NCBI GenBank assembly: GCA_021819025.1
Contig: JAKASN010000008.1
Span: forward strand, 1 to 13,144
Length of the DNA stretch: 13,144 nt
DNA from: Actinomycetes bacterium
Lineage (GTDB): Bacteria > Actinomycetota > Acidimicrobiia > Acidimicrobiales > Acidimicrobiaceae
Direction of reading: 5' to 3'
Under the pieces are notes generated by a model that made no database searches, was not told where the DNA came from, and saw only the letters and a list, made by a program, of their open reading frames with translations. The stretch's first letter is position 1. Each line of letters begins with the position of its first letter. The position numbers and the translations under genes were made by a program. Below are positions 6,019-12,335 of this stretch, piece after piece.

Positions 6019-7353
6019 CTAGAAGTAGGCGTCGCCGAGGTTTCCCTCATTGCTGATGCGCATCAGCACCGCCACGAGGATGTAGTTCGATATCAGCGAT
6101 GAACCGCCATAGGCGACGAAGGGCAAAGTGACCCCGGTGAGGGGCAGCAGCCTGACAACTCCGGCCATGATGAAGAATGACTGTAGGCCGATGATCAAAG
6201 TAAAGGCCGCACCTAGCAGCGAAGAAAACGGGCTCCTCGCGCGTTGCGATGCTCTGATTCCGGCGCCTACCAAAAGCAGGAACGCCAAAAGGATCGCCGT
6301 GGTCCCCAGCAGACCCATCTCCTCGCCGATGGCAGCGTAGATAAAGTCCGAAGTAACCACGGGAATCAAGGTTGGGTGTCCCAGTCCGAGCCCGGTGCCG
6401 CTCAATCCTCCCGATCCCAGGGCGTATTGTGCTTGGACGATCTGGTACCCGATCGTCTCGGCATACTTCCAGGGATTGATCCAGATGGTTATTCTCTCGT
6501 TTACTTGAGCGAAGAGCTTCGAGGCCACTACCGCGCCGACGGCAAAGAGGAGCGTCCCGCCCAAGAGGTAGATGACGCGGGAGGTGGCGATCCAGAGGGT
6601 AATGATGAAGACGAGAAAGAGCATCAAGGAGAAGCCCACGTCTCGCTCTGCGGTCATGATCATCAATGACGCCGCCCAGGCGGTGACGATCGGGCCAAGC
6701 ACGCGCAGATTGAAGCCTTGTCTGAGCCCCGCAGCTCCGCTGCCCCCGCTGAGAAGTTCGCGCTTTTCGATAAAGTAAGAGGCGAAAAATATCGCCAGGG
6801 CGAGCTTGGCTAGCTCCACGGGCTGAAAGCTCATCGGGCCAAGCCGAATCCAAAGGCGTGCTCCGTTGATATTTTCCCCGAGTCCCGGAACCAGTGGCAT
6901 GAGAAGCAAACCAATGCCGAGGACCGCGAAGATAAAACGATAGCGGTCCAAGACCTCGCTCTTTTTGATCACCAAGAGGGTGCCGATATAGGCGACGACT
7001 CCCAGCGCCGTCCAAGTGCCTTGTAGTGGAGCTTGAAGGTGATTGAGGCGGCTAATCATCACAAAGCCAATCCCGTTGAGGAAAGCGACCACGGGCATAA
7101 TGATGGGATCCGCATAGGGCACGAGATAGAGGTTGGCGACGTGGATGACGATGGGAAAGAGCAGCATCGCCACCAAAACCAAGGAGAGGTCTGCGGGCAT
7201 GGTGGAGTATTTGCCCAAGGAGGCGAGAATGTAAGCAAAGATAGTGATTACGCTCGCCAGCACCAGCATCCCGAGTTCGCCGCGACGTGCTCGGGTATAG
7301 TGGGGAAGTCGCGGTCGGCGCCTGGTTGAATATCCGGTTTCCAAAAGCGTCAA
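6019..7353 (-). CDS. rodA: RodA/FtsW/SpoVE-family peptidoglycan glycosyltransferase
   Basis: 444 aa integral membrane SEDS protein that polymerises lipid II into glycan strands together with a class B PBP. About ten hydrophobic segments follow a basic N-terminus (TRRRPRLPHYTRARRGE). Family landmarks: GARLWIRLGPMSFQPVELAK (164-183), the catalytic-Asp region TAERDVGFSLML (234-245, D238), NPWKYAETIGYQIVQ (293-307), TSDFIYAAIGEEMGLLG (334-350) and the C-terminal PLTGVTLPFVAYGGSS (404-419). It is closer in feel to actinobacterial RodA than to division FtsW, but that needs a tree. The start is TTG 7353, because AAGGAG (7362-7367) sits 8 nt upstream; the frame is open to 7569, but the extra 72 codons carry no conserved sequence and run over the ribosome site. 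No PBP, pknB or pstP gene is adjacent, so it is an orphan copy. Confidence 0.9.
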   Translation of the reverse strand: MTLLETGYSTRRRPRLPHYTRARRGELGMLVLASVITIFAYILASLGKYSTMPADLSLVLVAMLLFPIVIHVANLYLVPYADPIIMPVVAFLNGIGFVMISRLNHLQAPLQGTWTALGVVAYIGTLLVIKKSEVLDRYRFIFAVLGIGLLLMPLVPGLGENINGARLWIRLGPMSFQPVELAKLALAIFFASYFIEKRELLSGGSGAAGLRQGFNLRVLGPIVTAWAASLMIMTAERDVGFSLMLFLVFIITLWIATSRVIYLLGGTLLFAVGAVVASKLFAQVNERITIWINPWKYAETIGYQIVQAQYALGSGGLSGTGLGLGHPTLIPVVTSDFIYAAIGEEMGLLGTTAILLAFLLLVGAGIRASQRARSPFSSLLGAAFTLIIGLQSFFIMAGVVRLLPLTGVTLPFVAYGGSSLISNYILVAVLMRISNEGNLGDAYF

Positions 7354-7361
7354 GTTTTTAT

Positions 7362-7378
7362 CTCCTTGGCAAAGCATA
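7362..7378 (-). promoter_or_regulatory. rodA ribosome-binding site and candidate -10
   Basis: On the minus strand TATGCT (7378-7373, TAnnnT) is followed by AAGGAG (7367-7362), 8 nt and TTG 7353. The strong Shine-Dalgarno decides the start. Transcription from this -10 would give a very short leader that still includes the ribosome site. Confidence 0.5.
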
Positions 7379-7488
7379 GCCAATCTCAGCCAGGTGCTTA
7401 GGTCATGGTGGTACACGCGCCCGGGCCACCCAAGAGAAACTCCTCGTCTTTGATCAGCGTGCAAGATTAACCCTCGGGGCGGAGCCGC

Positions 7489-7513
7489 TGCCAAAGCGCT
7501 AGGGACTTTGGCA
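7489..7513. repeat. 8-bp inverted repeat upstream of ppk1 and rodA
   Basis: TGCCAAAG (7489-7496) and CTTTGGCA (7506-7513) are exact reverse complements with a 9-nt spacer. Symmetry and centre-to-centre distance (17 nt, under two turns) suit a dimeric repressor or activator site, or a transcript hairpin. It is distinct in sequence from the CGTGCA motifs around it. Confidence 0.4.
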
Positions 7514-7588
7514 TCTAATGGGTTGGCACCTATTGCCCAACTCGTGCAGCAATTGTTCTTGACGTGCAAAATTGCCTCGTTCTGGCCC

Positions 7589-7600
7589 TAGTTTGGTAAC
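7589..7600 (+). promoter_or_regulatory. Putative leaderless promoter of ppk1
   Basis: TAGTTT (7589-7594) is followed by GGTAAC and the ATG at 7601, and no Shine-Dalgarno precedes the ATG. TTGACG at 7559-7564 looks like a -35 but is 24 nt away, too far for a standard spacer. Confidence 0.45.
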
Positions 7601-9697
7601 ATGCACGATTCATCTTCGATCGTTGAAATCCTCGGTCCCTCCCGCTTTGTCAACCGGGAGATCTCCTGGGTGCATTTTGCCGAGCGAGTGGTGGAACTTG
7701 CCGAAGACGAGTCGGTGCCCTTGCTGGAGAGGATTAAGTTTCTCGCCATCTTCTCGGGTGGATTAGATGAATTCTTCCAGGTCCGCGTGGCAGGACTCAA
7801 AGATCGCCTCGCCGCGAGCGTGCGTTCCAAGACTCCTGATGGGATGAGTACTCGCGAACAGCTCAAGGCGGTGAGAGCACAGCTGGTACCCCTACTGGAG
7901 CGAGTCGAGCGCCTCTATAACCAAACCATCATCCCCGAACTCAAAGGGCACGGGATCGAGATTCTCAGTTGGAGCGAGCTCGACGACGTTGACAAAGCCT
8001 TTCTCATCGAGGTCTTCGAAAAGCGCATCTTTCCGGTATTGACTCCACTCGCAGTCGATCCTGCCCACCCATTTCCCTATATCTCCAACCTCTCCCTCAA
8101 CCTCGTGGTCCAAGTCAGCGATCCGATAAGTCGCGAGTCGCGCATCGCTCGAGTGAAGGTTCCTCCCATTTTGCCGCGCTTTGTCGCCCTTTCGGATAAC
8201 TCCCGCTTTGTTACCCTAGAGAGCATCATCGCTGCGCATCTCTATCGACTCTTTCCGGAGATGGAAATCGGCGAGCAGGTGGCCTTTCGAGTAACGCGCA
8301 ATGCCGATCTCACCCTCGAAGAAGAGGAGGCCGACGATCTCTTGGAACTCGTGGAGATGGAACTGCGCCGACGACGCTTCGGGCGCGCGGTTCGCATCGA
8401 GATCTCCAAAGGAGCGAGTGCCGAGATCAAAGAGGTGATGCTCGACGAGTTGCGCTTGCATCCCGACGATATCTACGAGGTCGACTTCCCGCTCGACCTC
8501 TCTGGGCTCTGGGCGGTATATGACCTCGACATGCCAGAGATCGCCGCGCCACACTTTTCCCCGGTGACCCCGGTGGAGTTGGCAGAGTCGGTGATCTCGC
8601 GCAAGGTGGAGATCTTTGAGGTGCTCAGAGACCATGACGTCTTGCTCCATCACCCTTATGAGTCCTTTAGCACCACCGTCGAGGAGTTCATCGAAGCCGC
8701 AGCCAATGACCCAGAGGTTTTAGCGATCAAGCAGACCCTCTATCGCACTTCGGGAGATTCGCGGATCATGGCTAACTTGATTCGTGCTGCGGAGGCCGGT
8801 AAGCAGGTGGCGGTGTTGGTCGAACTGAAAGCGCGCTTCGATGAGCAGGCCAATATCAGTTGGGCCAAGCGTCTCGAGGAGGCGGGGGTGCATGTCGTTT
8901 ACGGTCTCATGGGGCTCAAGACCCACATCAAGGCGGCTCTGGTGATCAGGGCCGAAGCTGATGGCTCGCGCCTCTACTGTCACCTGGGCACCGGAAATTA
9001 CAACTCCAAGACGGCGCGAAGCTACGAGGATATCGGGCTTTTGAGCGCCGATGTGGAGATCGGCCGGGACCTTCTCGAGGTCTTCAACCTCCTCACGGGA
9101 TTTTCCCGCCCCGGACATTATGCCAAGATGATTCTTGCCCCGGCGTTTTTGCGTGCTCGGGTGATTGAATTGATCCAAGAGCAGGCGCGCTTGGGAGCGA
9201 TGGGACGCATCACCATCAAGGTCAACAACTTGACCGACCCGGCGATCATCGACGCTCTTTATGCCGCTTCGGGGGCAGGAGTTGCCATCGACATCATCGC
9301 GCGGGGGATCTGCTGCCTTCGCCCCCAAGTGGGTGGGCTTTCGGACAACATCACCGTGAAGTCGATCGTCGGGCGCTATCTAGAGCACTCGAGGATCTTT
9401 TGCTTTGGCGGTGGCGACGCGCAAAACCCCGCAAGGATTTGGGTGGGTTCGGCAGATCTCATGGAACGCAATCTTGATCGGCGCATCGAAGCGATCTTTC
9501 CCATCACCGCGGAACGGGATAAATCCCGTATTCTCGATATCCTTCGCCTCGACATGGCTGATGACACCAACTCCTGGTTGATGGATTCCTCAGGAAGATA
9601 CCTCAGGGTGACGCCGCGGCGTCACCTCTCGGTGCAGCGCCAACTTGAGGAGATGGCGACCGAAAGCGCCAAGATCGACGCCGCTTTGACGATTTAG
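7601..9697 (+). CDS. ppk1: Polyphosphate kinase 1
   Basis: 698 aa, full family length. It reversibly transfers the gamma-phosphate of ATP onto inorganic polyphosphate. N-terminal domain: FVNREISWVHFAERVVELA (16-34) and FLAIFSGGLDEFFQVRVAGL (47-66). Head domain about 108-325, then two PLD-like C-terminal domains. Catalytic histidines: His442 in LKTHIKAAL (the autophosphorylated His435 of E. coli by alignment), His461 in HLGTGNYNSKTARSYED, and His596 in YLEHSRIFCFGGG (E. coli His592). Other conserved parts are KQTLYRTSGDS (377-387), ELKARFDEQANI (408-419) and GSADLMERNLDRRIE (616-630). No residue expected for activity is obviously missing. It is followed after 61 nt by the CYTH gene on the same strand and diverges from rodA. 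A nearby convergent ppx gene completes a polyphosphate locus. Control may act through the CGTGCA sites upstream. Confidence 0.96.
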   Translation: MHDSSSIVEILGPSRFVNREISWVHFAERVVELAEDESVPLLERIKFLAIFSGGLDEFFQVRVAGLKDRLAASVRSKTPDGMSTREQLKAVRAQLVPLLERVERLYNQTIIPELKGHGIEILSWSELDDVDKAFLIEVFEKRIFPVLTPLAVDPAHPFPYISNLSLNLVVQVSDPISRESRIARVKVPPILPRFVALSDNSRFVTLESIIAAHLYRLFPEMEIGEQVAFRVTRNADLTLEEEEADDLLELVEMELRRRRFGRAVRIEISKGASAEIKEVMLDELRLHPDDIYEVDFPLDLSGLWAVYDLDMPEIAAPHFSPVTPVELAESVISRKVEIFEVLRDHDVLLHHPYESFSTTVEEFIEAAANDPEVLAIKQTLYRTSGDSRIMANLIRAAEAGKQVAVLVELKARFDEQANISWAKRLEEAGVHVVYGLMGLKTHIKAALVIRAEADGSRLYCHLGTGNYNSKTARSYEDIGLLSADVEIGRDLLEVFNLLTGFSRPGHYAKMILAPAFLRARVIELIQEQARLGAMGRITIKVNNLTDPAIIDALYAASGAGVAIDIIARGICCLRPQVGGLSDNITVKSIVGRYLEHSRIFCFGGGDAQNPARIWVGSADLMERNLDRRIEAIFPITAERDKSRILDILRLDMADDTNSWLMDSSGRYLRVTPRRHLSVQRQLEEMATESAKIDAALTI

Positions 9698-9747
9698 GAC
9701 GCCACAATGATGCCCCAACATCTCGGCCGAAAACTTCACCTATGAGC

Positions 9748-9753
9748 AAAGGA
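9748..9753 (+). promoter_or_regulatory. Ribosome-binding site of the CYTH gene
   Basis: AAAGGA lies 5 nt before ATG 9759 and supports this start over the ATG at 9742, which is out of frame. A ribosome site at an internal gene contrasts with the leaderless layout at ppk1 and fits an operon. Confidence 0.55.
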
Positions 9754-9758
9754 TCGCC

Positions 9759-10415
9759 ATGGCAATTGAAGACGAAGTGAAACTCGAGGCGGCGCTGGAC
9801 TTTGTCGAGCCTCAGATCGCCATTGGTACGGCCATTGAAGAGATCGAGATCATCCCCGAAGTGCGCACCATCACCCTCTACTTCGACACTCCCGACTTTG
9901 AACTCGCCGGGGATAAGATCGCCTTGAGGTTTCGTTACCGCCTATCGCACCAAGGATTCGCCTCCACCGAGAGTCTGGTCGTCCCCGATGGGGCCCAGGA
10001 GGGGATTTGGGCGCTGAAGAGCAAAGGCAAGGTGATCTCCTCGGCGGGGGTGTCCACTACCGCGCGCGAAGAGCTTGAAGTAGTGGCGAGCTTTGGGGAA
10101 GTTCCCCACACCCTGATCGCAAAGTACCCCGTGGTGGGTGAGAAGATCGCCCATCTCGGCGTGATAGCGGCAATGGACGCGCGCCGGCGTTCTCGTAAGC
10201 TCATCGTGAATGCAACTCCGGTGGTGGAGATCGACGATGACTTGGTGAGGGTGCTCGTGGGAGCTAGTGCAGGTGACATTTTTCGCGAAATTGAGTTCGA
10301 GCTTCTCGATGCGGAGTATGCGAATCTTCGCGCCGAGGTGGTTCGGGAGTTTCTCGGTGCCGGGGCGCAATATTCCCGCAGCGGATCCAAGCTTGAGCGG
10401 GCCCTTTCGCACTGA
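9759..10415 (+). CDS. CYTH-domain protein (triphosphate tunnel metalloenzyme fold)
   Basis: 218 aa, soluble. CYTH proteins form an eight-stranded barrel that binds tri- or polyphosphates with a divalent metal. The N-terminus has the ExExK signature (E4, E6, K8). It continues with TLYFDTPDFELAGDKIALRFR (39-59; Arg57 and Arg59 as phosphate-binding candidates), WALKSKGK (84-91; Lys87), MDARRRSRKLIV (139-150), VEIDDD (156-161), FREIEFEL (175-182) and the closing SGSKLERAL (208-216). All expected basic and acidic tunnel residues seem present, so it is probably an active phosphohydrolase. There is no C-terminal CHAD domain. Gene order ppk1-CYTH, 61 nt apart and facing ppx, suggests that its ligand is polyphosphate or tripolyphosphate; thiamine triphosphatase or adenylate cyclase activity are other known options in the fold. 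Fold confident, substrate inferred. Confidence 0.85.
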   Translation: MAIEDEVKLEAALDFVEPQIAIGTAIEEIEIIPEVRTITLYFDTPDFELAGDKIALRFRYRLSHQGFASTESLVVPDGAQEGIWALKSKGKVISSAGVSTTAREELEVVASFGEVPHTLIAKYPVVGEKIAHLGVIAAMDARRRSRKLIVNATPVVEIDDDLVRVLVGASAGDIFREIEFELLDAEYANLRAEVVREFLGAGAQYSRSGSKLERALSH

Positions 10416-10492
10416 GTCGGCAACGGTGAACCGCAGCTGCATGCCGAGCTGGCGCTGGCGCTCGCAAGAGGGGCGCGGTGACAAAGGGTAAG

Positions 10493-10509
10493 GGCGAGAG
10501 AGTCTCGCC
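10493..10509. terminator. Stem-loop between convergent CYTH and ppx genes
   Basis: GGCGAGA (10493-10499), loop GAG and TCTCGCC (10503-10509) make a perfect 7-bp GC-rich hairpin in the 164-nt gap between two converging genes. Neither side has a strong T-run, though the minus-strand side continues CTTACCCTTTGTC. Probably a bidirectional terminator. The rest of the gap holds no supported gene. Confidence 0.45.
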
Positions 10510-10579
10510 GTGGCACCAAGCGAGCGACTGAGGGGATTAGCTCGTGGGCAAGTCTGAGAACTTGCTGGTCTTGGCAAAT

Positions 10580-12214
10580 TTAATTGGCGCCGAGGCGCGG
10601 TGCGATCTCTCGGCCGTCTTGTACCAGGTGAACCGATCTTTCGAAGAGATCTTCGAAGAGTTGGCGCTTGCGGCGCAGGCCATACTCCTCGAGTTCCACC
10701 TCTTCACTTGCCGAGACGAAAATTAGCACTTGTTTGGGCTTGAGTTGTACCTCAATGGCGTTGATCAGCCGGGTGTGGGAGCGATCCAGGGCATCGGCGA
10801 GGCGCAGGATTGCCGCCAGCTTGGTTACCTTGCTGGCGCTTGCTTTGGCAAGCGCGGCATAGGGCGCATATTCGCTCTTGGGGGTCCCACGGCGATGATA
10901 TCTTACCACTGAGACGAGTTGGTTTTTCTCCTCCATGTCAAAGCCGGGAAGCCGGGAGTTTTCCAGCAGGTAGGCTCCGTGGCGGTCATGTCCCTCCACG
11001 GAGATGTACTCTCCGATGTCATGCACCAGTGCGGCGTGATAGAGCATCTCTCGCTCGGCATCCCCGAGGAGATGCACTTCTCGGGTCTGGTCAAAAAGGC
11101 TCAGCGCCAGCTCGGCGACTTGGCGGGCGTGGCCTTCGTTCCAGCCGTAGCGCGCGGCGATGGCGAGCACCGAAGCCTCCTTGATGGAGTTCTCATCGCC
11201 TTCGAACTCCACCACGGAGCGCTGTGCGAGCTCGCGCAAGATGATACCTTCACGCAGTGCCCACTCACATGCCAAAACTGACTTGGGCTTCAAGGTTGCC
11301 AAGAGGGTGTTGAGCACTACAGCAGCGGCGGGAAGCAGATCGAGTCGCTTATCGTCTATGCCGGTGAGCTTGGAGCGCGCTTTAGCGTCCATTTGGAGAA
11401 GGTCCCGGTTGACGCTCAGAATCGCTTCGAGCGGAACCGTCGCTTGATTGATGGAAGCTTCGAGATAGCTCGGGCCGCCGTCGCGGATCAACGCCATTCG
11501 CGCGATGTTGAGAAAGCTCCCCGAGGAGAGAACGAGAGTAGCGGGGGAGTATTCGCTACGAAGAGCCTTGAGGCGCTCAACGAGCACCGCATCGAGGTGC
11601 CCCGCGAGAGCGGCGGTATCGATGCCGGAGGGGGATTTCACCGAGATGAAGTTGGTGGTGAGGCGGCCAACTCCCACCGCGAAACTTTCGGCCCCAAAGA
11701 GCTCGTCTTGGGTGCCGACGGTGACCTCCATGCTTCCCCCGCCCAAGTCCGCGCCGATCACCACTTGGTGGCCAAAGTCGACCGCGTGAGAGATCGCTTC
11801 GAAGATCAGCTCGGCCTCTTTGCGCCCCGAGATCACCGAGACTTTGATCCCCAGTGACTCCTCGATTTCATCGACGATGGCCCCGGCATTTTTGGCATCG
11901 CGAAAGGCTGCGGTGGCTAGAGCGACCATCTCGGTTGCGCCGACTCCTCGGGCGAGATTGGCCATGGTGGCGATGACCTCTTTGATCAACACCGTCGAGC
12001 TAGGCGATATGCGCTTGGTGGATGCCACCTCGTCACCGAGACGCATCATCACCTTCTCCTTGAGAAGCACCTCGAAGTGGCCGCGGCTGTGGCCACGCGC
12101 CACCACCAGGTGAAAGGAGTTTGATCCCATGTCTAGGGCCGCCACAATGACACCGGGACGCTTGGTCTCAATGAGGGGGCTTACTTTGGTGAAATTTGCT
12201 TTTGACGCCAACAC
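10580..12214 (-). CDS. ppx: Exopolyphosphatase, Ppx/GppA family with C-terminal HD domain
   Basis: 544 aa, the long two-part form. N-terminal actin/ASKHA-fold Ppx-GppA domain: VAALDMGSNSFHLVVARG (24-41), ATAAFRDAKNA (100-110), ISGRKEAELIF (128-138, with the candidate catalytic Glu133), GADLGGGSMEVTVG (154-167) and VGVGRLTTNF (180-189). C-terminal HD-type helical domain from about 340: EGHARQVAELALSLF (360-374), HAALVHDIGEYISVEGHDRH (393-412, His398-Asp399) and LAAILRLADALDRSH (466-480). Predicted to remove terminal phosphates from polyphosphate and perhaps pppGpp. I chose GTG 12214 because TAGGTT lies 7 nt before it; the frame extends to TTG 12235, but that lies upstream of the -10, and an inner GTG (12145) just before AALDMG is also possible. 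It faces the ppk1-CYTH operon. Confidence 0.92.
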   Translation of the reverse strand: MLASKANFTKVSPLIETKRPGVIVAALDMGSNSFHLVVARGHSRGHFEVLLKEKVMMRLGDEVASTKRISPSSTVLIKEVIATMANLARGVGATEMVALATAAFRDAKNAGAIVDEIEESLGIKVSVISGRKEAELIFEAISHAVDFGHQVVIGADLGGGSMEVTVGTQDELFGAESFAVGVGRLTTNFISVKSPSGIDTAALAGHLDAVLVERLKALRSEYSPATLVLSSGSFLNIARMALIRDGGPSYLEASINQATVPLEAILSVNRDLLQMDAKARSKLTGIDDKRLDLLPAAAVVLNTLLATLKPKSVLACEWALREGIILRELAQRSVVEFEGDENSIKEASVLAIAARYGWNEGHARQVAELALSLFDQTREVHLLGDAEREMLYHAALVHDIGEYISVEGHDRHGAYLLENSRLPGFDMEEKNQLVSVVRYHRRGTPKSEYAPYAALAKASASKVTKLAAILRLADALDRSHTRLINAIEVQLKPKQVLIFVSASEEVELEEYGLRRKRQLFEDLFERSVHLVQDGREIAPRLGAN

Positions 12215-12227
12215 GGTGTTTAACCTA
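12215..12227 (-). promoter_or_regulatory. Putative leaderless promoter of ppx
   Basis: TAGGTT (12227-12222 on the minus strand) is followed by 7 nt and GTG 12214, with no Shine-Dalgarno. TTGACC occurs 21 nt farther upstream, a long but -35-like element. Start and promoter support each other, so the argument is partly circular. Confidence 0.35.
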
Positions 12228-12335
12228 TGGGCCAAAGGGGTGATCTTGGGTCAAGGCGCTCCGAGATTAGCCGGCACGGCCAACGTCATCTCCAGGCTGT
12301 GATCCCAGCGATCTCGCCATTTCGCGGCACTGCCA

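Larger units (their letters stand above)
7458..7607. promoter_or_regulatory. Cluster of four CGTGCA motifs in the rodA-ppk1 intergenic region
   Basis: CGTGCA occurs at 7458-7463, 7543-7548 and 7563-7568 on the plus strand, followed by AGATT, GCAATTG and AAATTGC respectively, and inverted at 7602-7607 (TGCACG, followed by ATT) across the ppk1 start. The two middle copies are 20 nt apart, about two helical turns, and lie just upstream of the ppk1 -10 candidate. This resembles tandem operator half-sites. The binding protein is unknown. The rest of the 247-nt divergent region (7354-7600) has no gene I can support. Confidence 0.45.

Noticed and set aside
7354..7569. 72-codon upstream extension of the rodA frame
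   Set aside because: It would run through the AAGGAG ribosome site at 7362-7367, and the sequence has no membrane or conserved segment.
9935..10577. Long minus-strand frames opposite the CYTH gene
   Set aside because: Shadow frames of the plus-strand gene: low-complexity Ser/Arg/Ala-rich or no domain signal, whereas the plus strand encodes a complete CYTH fold.
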